From Metaphire vulgaris (Eukaryota; Annelida; Clitellata; Crassiclitellata; Megascolecidae): 64,000 bases of DNA. This document shows positions 21,833-33,392 of this stretch, in pieces. Under the pieces are notes generated by a model. It worked only from the letters and a program-made list of their open reading frames with translations, ran no database searches and was not told the DNA's origin. Made by a program: the position numbers and the translations under genes. Location of the stretch: the NCBI GenBank assembly GCA_018105865.1, contig CM030867.1, positions 6,558,369 to 6,622,368 on the forward strand. The letters are read 5' to 3'. How positions within the stretch are numbered: the first letter of the stretch is position 1; every line of letters begins with the position of its first letter.

Positions 21833-23132
21833 CAAAAAAGTAAGTAAAAGTAAATAACATTGATTTTATATTAATTTAAAAATTTCTATGCGGGGCAATA
21901 ATGTTATATATAAACCGGTTATAAATATGTGAATAAATACGACATAGAACTATATAGGGTATCCAGTGTTTACCAGCAAAGTCCGGTTGCTCCGCCCACT
22001 GGTTGGCAGAAACCATAGAAACCATTGTCGTCTATTAATAGACGCCAATGACAGAAGCAGATTTCTTGCTGGTGGACATAGATCAGAGACCATAGAGATT
22101 GTTCTGGATACTCTTATAGAGCTAAATGTAACGTTTCAAAAACAAGTTAATAGCAAAAGCCTGTGTAAAAGAGGGCCGCCATTTCTAAGTTCCCCGAGCA
22201 AAATAGCCAAAATTTTAGCTGAAATTGCTAAAATTGTCAAAATTTTTAAATGGTAAAATAAAATTTTTATTTTAAAAAAATTAAAGTCTTAATTTTAATT
22301 AAAATTTTAAAATTATAAGATATGAATTTAAATTTAAATTTAAAATTTAAAATAAAATTGCTGTATTTTCTAAAATTTAAAAACATTTTAAAATAGGCCT
22401 CCTAAATACTTGCTAAAATAGACCCCCTTAAAATTAAAAATGGGTCCTAAAAATAGACCTCTTAAAGTTAGATATGGGCCTTCGAAATAGACCCCCTTAA
22501 AATAGGCCTCTTAAATTGCTAAAATAGGCCCCCTTAAAATATGCATCCCCAGGCCCACTCGGACCTTGATTCGGCCCTGCGTGATTGTCATTAGGCCTAT
22601 ATAACGGATGTCCATTAATTTGATCCCAAGCGTCAAACTTTAACTAGGGGCCTATCATAGGCATTTCCCACTGACAGTAAACAGACAATTAATATTATAA
22701 TTATACTAAATAAATTAAGCGGTCAGTTTTAACCAGGATTCTTGAACCTTGAACTAAATGAGGTGCTGTGACTCAATTAGTAGAAGTGTGCATCACTGAG
22801 TTTATCAAATTTCGTGATTGCATTTATTTAGCCCGAAGATGTTAAACTTGTCTTGGCACACGTCCTGATCACATTCTTCGGCTACACAGCTTTGAATAAG
22901 AATCAATTTAGTGCAGGATTTAACTATTTAGAAACCAACACGAGCAGATTTGTCAACAGTAATAACTGTAGGCGATGATTTGTTGAAAATGGAAGACGCT
23001 CAGTTATTGCTCTTATGGATATTGTCATAATGTTGGACTTTTGCTTGCGACAATCAAAATTTATTGCCCGATCGACAATAACGAGAAAGGTTCAAAGAGT
23101 TTCATATTTTGATAGCAGAAGCACAACTTATA
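21833..23132. other. Intergenic; possible diverged hAT element at 22170-22575
   Basis: GAGGGCCGCC near 22174 and TTCGGCCCTG near 22573 could be worn TIRs, but the flanks do not match. The interior is AAAATTT low-complexity with repeated AAATAGGCCxCCTTAAA segments. No coding exon seen. Confidence 0.35.
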
Positions 23133-23534
23133 CTAAGGTTACCAGATCAGTTGGAAAGAATTTAAGGACACACAAAACACATTGGCTTGTCAGACTTTTC
23201 AGGGCGTCAAAGAAGCACAAAAACTAGTGATGACTAGCATCTTTTGCTTGTCGGACATTTTTAGGACGTAAAGGACGCAAAAAGGCATAAAGAACTAATG
23301 ATGACCAGTTTTAGCAATCAATATCAATCAATAAAAAGTCATTTTAATCTAGAGTAATGTCCGAAATCGGTAGTCACTATTTTTAATGAAATTTAAGGAC
23401 ATTTTGTGTCTTATTAAGGACAAACGCATGAAATTTAAGGACATTTTGTGTCCTTATTAAGGACAAACGCCCTTAAGAACGGGGCAACGGAATTTAAGGA
23501 CTGTCCTTATCATTTAAGGACGTCTGGTAACCCT
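23133..23534. mobile_element. 402-bp hAT-type element (GGTTACCAGA termini)
   Basis: Ends CTAAGGTTACCAGA and TCTGGTAACCCT with an exact 8-bp duplication AACTTATA (23125-23132, 23535-23542). The interior has repeated AAATTTAAGGACATTTTGTG units and two versions of the core motif (TTTTGCTTGTCGGAC). A second, heavily invaded copy is at 42587-43373. Confidence 0.88.
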
Positions 23535-23829
23535 AACTTATACATTCAGTGCATTGTGTCAGTGAAGACTGTGCAGTCAAACGTTACAACCACAAACAGC
23601 GGTATTTTCGCATTACAGTATTTGCGTAAAATAATTAGCAGATAGCCGGTACTATTAGCAGATAGCGGTATTATTATTATTGCTATTTTGAAAGCAAAAG
23701 CTTATTTAATGTCTTAGAGCACATTTTTTCTATAAAGAGAATTTATTTAAACAATAATAATTACTATTATTGTCATTACTGCTATTACTATTTTAAAGAC
23801 AAAATCTTTCGTGCACGTAATCTGTAGTC

Positions 23830-23832
<3 letters not shown>

Positions 23833-23898
<66 letters not shown>

Positions 23899-23950
23899 TT
23901 ATTATTTTATTATTTTATTATTATTATTATTTTATTATTATTATTATTAT
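23833..23950. repeat. (ATT)n microsatellite
   Basis: Long ATT tract with a few TTTT interruptions. Confidence 0.92.
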
Positions 23951-23951
23951 T

Positions 23952-24340
23952 TAGGGCTGGTAATGATTAATTTTTTTTGTTCGATTAATCGGAAAAAATT
24001 TTAATCGATTAATCGATAACCCTAACCCTAACCCTATCTCCCACCAGAAGTCTCTGTCGTTTAATAAAAATAATAATGGCGTACACATTTTGGGGTAATA
24101 CCTGACCACCAATGACTCCATATTCAATATACAGTAATAATAATAATACTGGGGAAAAGTGAGTACGTGTAGAAGAAGCTAAAAAACTATTAATAATTAA
24201 TCCAACTATTAACAATTTTAAAAAAATAGAAAATACAAAAATATTAAATTTTAATCAAAAATTTAATCGATTAAAGAAAATTTAATCGATTAAAAATTTT
24301 AACTATTAATCGGTAGATTAATAGTTAATTTCCGCAGCCC

Positions 24341-24342
<2 letters not shown>
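23952..24342. mobile_element. hAT-like element inserted in an ATT microsatellite
   Basis: Ends TAGGGCTG and CAGCCCTA are inverted and both flanks are ATT repeat, so the duplication is uninformative. Subterminal regions are rich in ATCGATTAATCG. Contains three telomere-like CCCTAA units at 24017-24036. Confidence 0.6.

Positions 24343-24397
<55 letters not shown>
24343..24397. repeat. (ATT)n microsatellite, continuation
   Basis: Same tract as 23833-23950, split by the element in between. Confidence 0.9.
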
Positions 24398-24519
24398 CGC
24401 TGTTGCTGCTGGTGCAGCTGCTGTTACTGCATTATTGTCATCAACAACCATGAATAACGAAGATTCTTCATTAGGTACAAATCAACAATAAGCATATTAG
24501 TTACTGTTAAATTGTCTTA

Positions 24520-24770
24520 AGCCTTTATTTTATGCTATGCTACTAAAATCAGTTGATTATGTCTACAACATTCACGTCTATTGTCTGGCAGGCCCAGCAT
24601 GACGGATAAGCAGTTTGCTTCCCTTTGCGTAGACCTGTAACTCTCATTTCGGTTTTCTTCCTACGACCAAAACGATGGAGTAGACGCAGTAATCGACCTT
24701 TTCGTCAAATGAATCAGTCCCGTAAACATCTTTCAGCCTATATGGACACAATCCGTGAGTACAGATGCTC
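24520..24770. repeat. Unclassified dispersed repeat, copy 1
   Basis: Landmarks AGCCTTTATTTTATGCTATG, TAACTCTCATTT, TTCCTACGA, CGATGGAGTAGAC and CATCTTTCAGCCTA recur in the same order at 38334-38580. No terminal repeats or coding capacity recognised. Confidence 0.6.
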
Positions 24771-24934
24771 CTGAGCCGAAAGAATCATGTTAAAAGAAAT
24801 GCGCATCGGGTAATGTTTCTATCCAAATGTTAGAACTAGCAAACCACGTATGCCCTGTGTTTAAGCTATAGCCCTCGTGTGAGAATCACATTGGGCGGAC
24901 GCCATCTTGATCAGTAATATTAGTACTTGAGAGC

Positions 24935-25020
24935 AGTGGCGGTTGCACCATGTTGATGACTGGGGATGCATCCACCACCGCGGTTCCGGATGCCATTTTT
25001 TCTGCTTGTCAACCTAGCCT
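24935..25020. mobile_element. Truncated copy of the CAGTGGCGGTTCC MITE
   Basis: CAGTGGCGGTTGCACC..GGGGATGCATCC..TGCTTGTCAACC matches the 5' part of 15092-15382 and 55815-56133. The right half is missing. Confidence 0.65.
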
Positions 25021-25462
25021 GCACTGTAGGCCTATGCATACATTTCGTTATATTTATATTTATGCGCATCAGTTGGCCTATACTGCTTATGAGCAAGGTG
25101 ATACTAACTTTTCGAAAACATCGTCATAATCGTCAGGGTGGTCAGGGTGATCTGCCTTGTAGCGGTAGTATTGAGGAGTGGTTTTGAAAAGTCCTTGAAA
25201 ATCTCCAATGCTGTATGGAAATCTCATACGAATCGTGTCGTCCCTATCAGACATTTTCAAGCGTCAAGTTCGGAAACAGACTAAGATTTATTACTAACTA
25301 CAACAGTATCAACATATGGAAACCTTACATGCATGATTTGTTGTTATTTTGCTGGAGAACCAGTCGGGCTTTAGTAAGCAGGTGGTCGCGGTATTAGCCC
25401 ATCACAAAAATGCCGTTGAAATATTTTCACAGATGGAATATGAACGCGAAAGGGTAGAAATC
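25021..25462. other. No feature recognised
   Basis: Open frames here (25215-25397, 25349-25531) have no recognisable domain. Confidence 0.4.
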
Positions 25463-26625
25463 ATTATTATATCGCGCTCCTCAAAATATCGCGGACAAAA
25501 ATATCGCGTGCACAAAATATCACGGTCATAACATCGCGATGTTCATAGGCCTACAGTGTGTAAAAGTAAAAAGTGGACCGATGTTTAACATTTAATATCT
25601 CGGCCGCGTGTGTAGTGATTTCAATAAAATTTATGGACCATATACCTGAGAATGTGTCTGATGTAACCGCCAAATTTTATGCTGCCGAAATATGGCCAAA
25701 AAACTAAATAAACAAATTTTAAAGTTGACAACGGAATATAACGGCATTATAAAGTGATAAAAATAATTTTTGTTTTTGGCCCTGAAAAGGGCCGTTTTAA
25801 AGGGGTCTTAGATGATTTGTTGCGGGAGCAGGTGCTCAAAATGCCCACCCTTAGCCTTCACACATACCGACAAGCGCTTCTTCACTGACAGTATCGACTT
25901 CTTGATCTGGTCCTCAGGCAAACTCTCCCAGATATTCTTCAGTACAGTCTTCAACTCCGTGATGTTCTGTGGCTTTGGCTGATACTTTTGATATCTGTCG
26001 AACATGATTTCCCAGACGTGGAAGTCAAGTGGATTGATATCTGGGAGTTGGGTGGCCAGTCATCTTTCTTGATGAAATCTGGACAATTTTGCTCCAGAAA
26101 ATCTTGGGTCCGGAGAGCAGAGTGGGCAGGTGCTCCGTCTTGCTGAAATATAAAATCTTCTCCTAGCAAATCATGACAGTCCTGCAGGAGATCTGGTAGC
26201 AGCTGAGTTACGTGGCACTCGGCGTTCACTTTGGATTTGTCTGGTACGAAGTGCAGGCGACCGTTGCCCTGATGGTACACGTTGTCAATTTTAAAATTTG
26301 TGTCTCTGTAGTTTTTTGGCCATAGTTCATCAAGTACTAAACATATCAGCATGAAATTTGGCAGTGGCACTTACATCATAAACATTCCCTTGTGTATGGC
26401 CTATAAATTATATTGAAATCACTACACACGCGGCCGAGTTATTAAATGTCAAACATCGGTCAATTTTTACTTTTACACACTGTACAGTGTACGCTATTTA
26501 AAAGGCGATAATGGCTTCTTTTGGGGTTAGGAGTTGGCTACATTCAATTTTGGCGATATTCTGAACCATGACATTTTAAGCAGCGATAACTTATGTCCGC
26601 GATATTTTGAGCGCGATATTATTGG
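25463..26625. mobile_element. Inverted-repeat element (ATATCGCG arms) hosting a mariner
   Basis: The left arm 25463-25541 (TTATATCGCGCTCCTCAAAA, TATCGCGGACAAAAATATCG) is a diverged inverse of 26545-26625 (TTTTGAGCGCGATATTAT). Both arms consist of spaced ATATCGCG units. Its centre was invaded by the mariner at 25554-26482. Target duplication not determined. Confidence 0.6.
25554..26482 (-). mobile_element. Tc1/mariner element, internally deleted
   Basis: TIRs of about 75 bp begin CAGTGTGTAAAAGTAAAAA at both ends, and TA dinucleotides flank the element (25552-25553, 26483-26484). On the minus strand 26370-25808 encodes the C-terminal half of a mariner-type transposase: FIFQQDGAPAHSALRTQDFL carries the second catalytic Asp and WPPNS the region of the third. 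A frameshift just after WPPNS breaks the frame, and it resumes as NIWESLPEDQIKKSI. The N-terminal DNA-binding half is deleted, so it could move only with help from another copy. Confidence 0.85.
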
Positions 26626-26962
26626 GGTAAACCGAACGAATGAGTCTGGAGATTTGGTTCTTCCAACAGACCAGGACTGCATGAATGACATTGGGGCGGA
26701 CCTCCAGTCCTGTGGGCATTAACATTCTTTCAAATGGACAAGACTTTCTCTGAAACCGGAGTCAAAATGAGAATATGATACTTTGTAATGATCGCGGTTG
26801 TGCGCACTGGAAGCACAAAATTGAGAATCTGCCGCATAAAATAATCGTAAACATTCAACTTTCCGAAGGTAAAATCTGCTGAAAATTTAGCCTGAATACA
26901 TAGCTGTTAAATTGTTAATATAAAGTGCAAAAATAATCAATATAAATAATTATAATGCTTAC

Positions 26963-27069
26963 TGAACACATTGACTGAAAAATTCTGATAGTTGTGGGCA
27001 AATTGCTTGAAAATTGTCGAAAATGTGGCGTCCCTCAGTTTCTGTGTAATGCTCAACCAACGAAATAAC
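26963..27069 (-). CDS. Candidate second exon of the methyltransferase gene
   Basis: On the minus strand an acceptor CTGTTGTGCAG precedes a 107-nt open segment starting GTTATTTCG (VISLVEHYTETEGRHIF..) and ending at donor TTCA|GTAAGC. Its phase-0 start fits the phase-0 end of the exon at 34754-35248. The peptide shows no diagnostic motif, so assignment rests on splice sites, phase and position. Confidence 0.35.
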
Positions 27070-27389
27070 CTGCACAACAGAAGAGAGGACAATCACTTAC
27101 GAAAAGAACGAAGGTACGAGTAGGAAACGAGATAGTATACAGTTATACACTATTGATAGCATATGCGATCGTCACCTGGCCAAAGTAGCGTCATCTTAAA
27201 TAATAATTCTCTTTGTCCGGTAAGTTTGTCAGTCACACTACACGGCAGATGTTGGAAGACGTTGTTGCCATTGACAATCAAACTGTATAATCGAAGTAGC
27301 GTTTGACGAAGCGTCTTCATTGCAGCTTAACGAATCGTCCTGATTGAATGCACGTTGTACAGCACCGCTGGCGGCGCAGTACTTCGTGT

Positions 27390-27920
27390 GGCGCCGTGGG
27401 TCCTACTGTGGACGCAGTCCCCCGTGTTGGGCCGTAGCCTGTAGAGCCAGCCACCCGTCGTAAACCAAGCCCCAGCCGACGTGGGGACCTTAGGTCCTAC
27501 TGGGGCGCAGCCTCCCGTCGGAGACCAAGCCCAAGCCCCCGAGGGAGGCCGTAGGCCCCACTGATGGCGCAGACCCACGTGTGGGGCCGCAGGTCCTACT
27601 GGGGCGCAGCCCCCATGTGAGGCCGTAGGCCTAACTGGAGGCGCATCCTCCCGTGGGAAACCTAGCCCCAGCACCCGTGGGGGCTGTATACTCCACTGGG
27701 GCACAGCCCCAGGGAGAAAAAGTCCCAGTCCTTCGTGGGAGGCAAAAGCCCCTTTGGGTCCGTAAGCCGAAAAAGAGCCATATGTCCAAAAGGGACCGTA
27801 GGTAACACCGGGGGGCGCATTCCCGTGGGAGACCAAATCCCATCGGAACCGTAGGCCCAAACCGTAGTCGTAGGTTCCGTTAAGGTGTGTATGGTGTGCA
27901 GCCCCCTGTAGTGGGAGGGT
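27390..27920. repeat. GC-rich minisatellite
   Basis: Irregular ~45-bp units built on GGGGCGCAGCC, GTAGGxCC(T/C)ACTGG and GAGACCAAGCCC. The minus strand stays open for 215 codons (27974-27327, repeated PTGGCAPVGP-like peptides) and other frames are open too, as expected for a short GC-rich repeat. No known domain. Confidence 0.75.
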
Positions 27921-28066
27921 GGCAAGACCACCCAGTGAGGACATAGGAACAATTTTAAATGACGATCTACGCATTCACATTACATTTTCAGATTTAAAAA
28001 ATTGTTATATGTAATAATATGAACTTTTCCAATAAATCGGGGAAGGAGATAGCCACTCCCCTCCCG

Positions 28067-28084
28067 TCATTTTTGACGGGTTGA
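28067..28084. repeat. Short perfect hairpin
   Basis: CCCGTCATTTTTGACGGG, stem of seven pairs. Confidence 0.6.
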
Positions 28085-28339
28085 CAGCTAGTTTTTATAA
28101 TAAAAGCATTCATCTGTCTGATTACAGATTTGAGTCATTCAAAGGCTGACAGATAATATCTTGCTCACAATTTTTTCAGAGAAAACAATTATGTAAAAGT
28201 TTAAGTAAATTTAGGTAGAAGCTTAACTTTTCTCTGACTAGTCAAGATTAGAAAGGCAGATTTTAGGAAAATAACTATAAACGGTAACACATTCTGACAA
28301 AATTCAATACAATGCGATTCCTAAAAATATACATATTAT

Positions 28340-28426
28340 TTGATGACTGTTATTTTATAGGACTCTGTAATGTGCTCTTGCTCCCGACAAATTGGGAATG
28401 TGGCGCACAAAAAATTATCAGTTTAA

Positions 28427-28455
<29 letters not shown>
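28340..28455 (+). mobile_element. LINE/SINE 3' tail with (AAT)n
   Basis: TTTGATGACTGTTATTTTAT..GGACTCTGTAATGTGC..GGCxCACAAxAAATTATxAGTTT then AAT repeats matches the copy at 50615-51135. The AAT tail became the landing site of the LTR element that follows. Confidence 0.6.
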
Positions 28456-28457
<2 letters not shown>

Positions 28458-29771
28458 TGGCGGAATTGCCATATATACAATTCTACCTGTGTATCTGTGT
28501 TGGCAGCTAATTATTCTTTATTGCAATGTTGCCTTTATAGAGTGTTTCCTAATTTAGTCGCTAGGACGACGTCAATGCAGGCGACGTTAATGCATTGCCT
28601 TTGCCGTATTGATCACTTTAAACGGTTGATTATTTTTAATTAATTAGTTATCGAACTATTAGCAATTATTATGGTACTAGAAATTAGTGTATATTCAGAA
28701 GTACTTACCTGCGAAAGATTCAATAGATGTCGCTTTTCTTTCAGAAGTTATTAATGATCTATTGACTGACACGTAGCAAACCTTTTTATCGTACGGTCCC
28801 AACGTCTTATATCTGGGCCCGTGATAGCCTAGTCAGTCGGTTGTGTGAGCGATATTTGCCCGCTTCTTGAACGACCGATACGGGAGGAACCTCGTTCCAG
28901 ACCGTCTGAGCTTTGACTCAGGATGAGATGCCGTCTTACCGCTAAGACGCCTCGACAGTACCGTCCTGCCGTCAGGATGCGCCGGGTTGCCGGTACTACT
29001 CAACACGTTCCCAGGACTACCAGGTCCTGCGGACAAACGGACGCGTAGTCCTATTCAGCAATACATTACTACACGGGCCGCACGCCTTTTTGGAGCCCTG
29101 CGCGGCTACTATCAACACGTTCCAGGACTACCAGGTTCTGCGGGCAAACGGACGCGTAGTCCTACTCAGCATAACATTATTGGCCACAAGCCTCAAGTGA
29201 CGGAGTCCTCTGCAAGGTCCCACGCCTTGTGCCTTGTGCTCTTACCTTGCTGCTCTTTCCTTGTGACCTATACTCTTACCTTGCCCCGCAAGTTAGTATT
29301 AGAGTCTAAGTGCCTTAGAAGGTAGAGTGAATCGAACCCTATTTGGTAGATCTCCGTAGCAGAGCTCTCGAGATCTTTGACACTTATTAATGCATATGAT
29401 TTCGTGTTGATGACTATTGAATTTCTGTTGATACGCTTCAATGTTGCTGACTATGATTGTTTATTGCCGTTTATTGCTAAATGTCATTGCCTATCAATTC
29501 GAATAATAATGTGCAGACCGCATATCATTATCTGCCACTAATTATTGCATTATTGATTCATCGTACTATTAATAAAGACTGCATTATAATTGAAGATATA
29601 CGCGTGTTGTCATTTCGCAAGCAAGACCACTCAAATACAAGGGTGGGGACCTAGATGTTTTAGGCCAAATTTTCTCTTCCCGCCCGTCAAATTTTCCCTG
29701 AATATCTTTAAAACACATACGCGGGGATTGTCCATTGCCACTTAAGGGATCAAAGAGGAGATTTCGCGACA
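28456..29771 (+). repeat. 5' LTR
   Basis: TG..CA termini, polyadenylation signal AATAAA at 29571-29576, and an internal tandem duplication (CAACACGTTCCxAGGACTAC.. at 29001 and 29113). It holds no real gene; short frames inside recur in the 3' LTR. Confidence 0.92.
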
Positions 29772-29773
29772 AT

Positions 29774-29790
29774 TGGTACCAGAAGTGGGG
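29774..29790 (+). other. Putative primer-binding site
   Basis: TGGTACCAGAAGTGGGG begins two bases after the 5' LTR. TGG pairs with the CCA end of a tRNA. The exact tRNA cannot be assigned from the window. Confidence 0.65.
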
Positions 29791-29963
29791 TCCTCTTGCT
29801 TGTGAAGATAGCGATTCTTAAAGTATCTACGGATTTGTCCGTTTGATTTGTTGTACGTTCCCTTTGCTTGTGAATCTAGGACAGTTTTTTTTGCGGAGTT
29901 ACCCGCGTGTTTATCAAAAACAGATAGTCGGATTGTACCGCTTTTTCTTTCTGTGTCCTGACA

Positions 29964-32270
29964 ATGGATAGTCCTGCCGTCCACTATAATCTCATGGACG
30001 TCGCGGACGAATGGTCCGACGAGAGGATGACAGGAAGGGAACCACGCCTTGCTACACCTTCGCCTGAACCTCCTTCCCTCTATCGGATATCGATGCGTAA
30101 GAGGAGACGCCTGCCGAACGTGCCCGTCAAGAGAGAGATAACCGAGCCGTCCGCAAGGATCGCACCAGAGGTGGCCCCTCGTACGACTTGCCTCATAACG
30201 GAAAAGAGACAATACATGAAGCCAGGAAAATTCGACGGGACAGGGTCCCTCGAATCATTCCTTCGCCAGTTTGAGGTGTGTGCTGAGCATAATCGATGGA
30301 CTGAGAAAGAAAAGACCAACTTTCTGCAGTGCAGCCTAGAAAAGTCGGCCGTTCAATTGCTCTGGGACTTCGGGTCCCAGGCAAACATCGCCTATGACGG
30401 TCTAGTGGAAAGACTACGACAAAGGTACGGCTGGGAAGCTCAAGCCGAGACATTCCGCACTCAACTCCGATGCCACCGTCAAAGAGACAAGGAGAGTCTA
30501 GCCGATCTGCTACACGATGTACGCCGCCTAGTGACTCTCGCCTACCCGGCATCTACGGATGATATTAGGGAGATTTTAGCGCGTGATGCATTTCTTGATG
30601 CCATGTTCGACGATGAGCTCTCGTTGAAAATACGTGAAAAAGAGCCAAAGACTCTGAACGAAACCTTTAGGATCGCCATGCGATTGGAAGCGTACAAGAA
30701 GTCCCTGGTCAGAGAAGACGGTTTCGACGAACCTAGACGTGACTGTTATCGTCCAGTCCGGACGGTGAAACAAGAAGACGCAATCGCTCGACTGATCACC
30801 GAACTAAGTGATTATGTTGCAACTTTAAAGAGAGAGCAGGCAAGGAGTGTAAGATCGACGAAGAAGGAGGGACGACACCGAAGGCCAACGTTCGTTGGGC
30901 CGAGGTCACGGCTAACGACGAGCAGAGAGGATGTTTCCGGGGCTGACGATGTTGCCTCTGTGGCTCACGACCAAGTCAGGGACCCCGCCGTAAGAAATCC
31001 GTTTGGAAGAAGATTACGGAAGAAACGTTGCTACAACTGCAAGCAGTTGGGTCATGTAAAACGAGAATGCAGACAGCCGCGAAGCGTAAATCGCAGGACG
31101 TCTGTAGATCATGATCGTACCTCTTCTAATCAGTCCGGAAGGCAGCATTCGCTGTATGTGCGTTGTTTCATAAACAGCCAGGAATGCTGGAGCCTTATTG
31201 ACACCGGATCCGAAGTCAACCTGATGCCCGCATTCGTCGCCGATGGATTGCCATTAACTGACTGTTCGCAAAAGTTGCGTACTGCTAACGGTCGAGAGAT
31301 CAGGATAAAAGGTGAAGTAGTCGCCAGAGTAAAGTTTAATTGCCGATGTAAGAGGTTAATTAAGTTTATCGTCTCTGAAGAAATCGAGGAAGTCATGCTT
31401 GGTATGGAGTTCCTGATCGGTTGTAGTTTAAGTCTGAAGAGAAATGAGTTGTTCGTAGGGCGTTATCGACTGCGCTTATCAGGGCTGAACAGAGCCGATG
31501 TGTGTCATCGAATGTTCATAGCGGAGGATACAGAAGTTTCCCCTCTGAACCGGTTAGAGTCGTCTTCCAGAGTCATCGACGGAGAACACGAGCGTATAAG
31601 TTCCCGTGCACCACGTGTGCGACAAACTGGAGAAGATTGGAGCCCAGAGGAGGATGTCGCTGATTACATAAATGCGTCCGAAAACTTCCTGATCAAGATT
31701 GATGACGGGGAACTTGCGCAAACCGATTCCCGTGCGAGTTGCCGTGCAGAAAATTCTGTAGTATACGACACTACAGTAGGGCTTGAAGAATTCCAAGACT
31801 TTCCGCTAATCGATTTCACGACAGAGGAAACCGTCGAAATAATCTACCCTCATTACGAAGATGCCGCTCCAGTAAATCTCGTAACAGTCGAAGTCCCTCA
31901 TACAGAAGAGACAGAAGAAGCAGAGTTGACCAGGTCAGAGGTAACCCAAGCTGCTCAACAGGACTTACCCGAAGACAGTCAAGACGACGCAGTAACCGAT
32001 CTTGTCGCCCGGTTGATGAACTTCATGGAAGCGCAAAAGAGAATCCTCGAAGAACAACATAAAACTCATGAGGAACAACAGAAAGCTCGAGAGACGTGGA
32101 TGAAGTCCATAGAAGCAAGGTTATCCGCTGAAGAAGACGTTGCTGCAACGGCGGCATCTGCCGAATCATTGGAAGCAGCGACCACCGAAATAATTACGAC
32201 TAGCACCCGCCCGACGCCTGCGCTTCGTCAAAAACCTCATAGGAAGAAGAAAAGAAGCGTGCGCTGGTAA
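29964..32270 (+). CDS. Retrotransposon gag-protease polyprotein, 768 aa
   Basis: Single intact frame with an ATG 193 bp after the 5' LTR. Residues ~75-250 resemble a retrotransposon gag capsid domain (KPGKFDGTGSLESFLRQFE, then a C-terminal helix-rich part ending LRLEAYKKS-like). A CCHC zinc knuckle follows at residues 356-369 (CYNCKQLGHVKREC). A retropepsin-like protease has catalytic D413 in LIDTGSEVNLMP and a second conserved block MLGMEFL at 478-484. The C-terminal ~250 residues are acidic and then Gln/Glu-rich with coiled-coil character (EEQHKTHEEQQKARE), ending in a basic KKKRS tail. Role: particle assembly, RNA packaging and self-cleavage. It lacks any pol region, and stops precede any RT motif. 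A fully open frame and identical LTRs point to recent activity. Confidence 0.88.
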   Translation: MDSPAVHYNLMDVADEWSDERMTGREPRLATPSPEPPSLYRISMRKRRRLPNVPVKREITEPSARIAPEVAPRTTCLITEKRQYMKPGKFDGTGSLESFLRQFEVCAEHNRWTEKEKTNFLQCSLEKSAVQLLWDFGSQANIAYDGLVERLRQRYGWEAQAETFRTQLRCHRQRDKESLADLLHDVRRLVTLAYPASTDDIREILARDAFLDAMFDDELSLKIREKEPKTLNETFRIAMRLEAYKKSLVREDGFDEPRRDCYRPVRTVKQEDAIARLITELSDYVATLKREQARSVRSTKKEGRHRRPTFVGPRSRLTTSREDVSGADDVASVAHDQVRDPAVRNPFGRRLRKKRCYNCKQLGHVKRECRQPRSVNRRTSVDHDRTSSNQSGRQHSLYVRCFINSQECWSLIDTGSEVNLMPAFVADGLPLTDCSQKLRTANGREIRIKGEVVARVKFNCRCKRLIKFIVSEEIEEVMLGMEFLIGCSLSLKRNELFVGRYRLRLSGLNRADVCHRMFIAEDTEVSPLNRLESSSRVIDGEHERISSRAPRVRQTGEDWSPEEDVADYINASENFLIKIDDGELAQTDSRASCRAENSVVYDTTVGLEEFQDFPLIDFTTEETVEIIYPHYEDAAPVNLVTVEVPHTEETEEAELTRSEVTQAAQQDLPEDSQDDAVTDLVARLMNFMEAQKRILEEQHKTHEEQQKARETWMKSIEARLSAEEDVAATAASAESLEAATTEIITTSTRPTPALRQKPHRKKKRSVRW

Positions 32271-33392
32271 TCACCTACGCCTATCCAGTGAAAGGTCCAT
32301 ACCTTTTCTCTCTTTCAAATGTCCATAGACAAAAGTACTGTGCGTATGATGATGTGATGAACAAACGGTGCGAGTAGACTTTGATTATTGCGGCACGCTG
32401 TTCAATAAGAGTAGCGTTAGTTTGTTAATTAGTCGTACGAATGTTTTGCTTTGAAATGTTGATTCGTTTACCTATGTCCAATTAATATGTGACTTGATTA
32501 ATTTTCTTCGTGTGAATAGCTGTGCTAACGGTGTACTATAAGGATGTATTACGATAGACTACTGTATGCGTTGCAGTGCGTTGTAATTTCGCTTTAGATT
32601 AGAGTTTTTATGGCTAACATAGAAGCCAATTAAGAAATCACCGGTTTGTGTAAATAGTCTTCGGACATTGATTTCTAAGATAACGCGTTTAAATCACAGC
32701 CGCTTGCCAAGTTGTTTCCGGCTGTCTCGAATCTTTTTGTTCCTGCGAAGTTTATGATGTCCGTGATCGTGTTTCTATCAATATCGTTGTCTGTGTTTCT
32801 TAGCGTTCTAGTTAGTAGTTTCGTGCGTGCACGTGTTTTCTTAGTTTCAATTCAAACTCCAGTTATGCACTTGTGAACGTTTACCGGTTGATGTAGATTC
32901 GCTTTTCTTTAAATGAGCCGGAATTGTGTATATTTGCGGTGACGCATAAAAAGGCATTTTTACCGTTCGTCTCCGCTAGTTCATGTGCGCATTTGAAGTA
33001 TGTTCAATGTGTCGTTGTTGTTTTCGCGCGTGTTTCTTTTAGAGTTAACTTCATATTGTTCGTTTTGTATTTTTATAGCTTCGTCTCAGACTGAGCTTTC
33101 TTTCAGTCTGGAAACGGCCGCTTGTCAAATGTTGCCGGCCTATGTAGATCGTAGCTTATTGTTTATGGAGTACGACGTTTTAATTTTTGTCTTATGCAAT
33201 TCGCAATCGCTGTTGTGTATAATTGATAGCCATCTTGCCCGGCTGAAATTTTGTGATGTTAGTCGGCACATGTGAAGTTTTCTTTCGTTATTATTCGCGG
33301 TTTTATTTTGTTTCCATAATTGTCCGTCAATTCCTCCTCGGATAGTTTTAGTTTTTGACCGAGGACGGTCAAAGACGTAAGTCAGGGACAAT
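32271..33392. other. Non-coding 3' internal region of the LTR element
   Basis: About 1.1 kb between the gag stop and the 3' LTR, with no RT, RNase H or integrase motif in any frame. The bases just before the 3' LTR (GTAAGTCAGGGACAAT) are only weakly purine-rich, so the polypurine tract is uncertain. It may hold packaging or priming signals. Confidence 0.6.

Noticed and set aside
28833..29325. Open frames duplicated at 33770-34262
   Set aside because: They are in the two LTRs and are short, with no domain; LTR sequence is not expected to code here.
32271..33392. Search for reverse transcriptase, RNase H or integrase in the LTR element
   Set aside because: No palm-domain, YxDD-type or integrase zinc/catalytic motifs in any frame; the region is non-coding.
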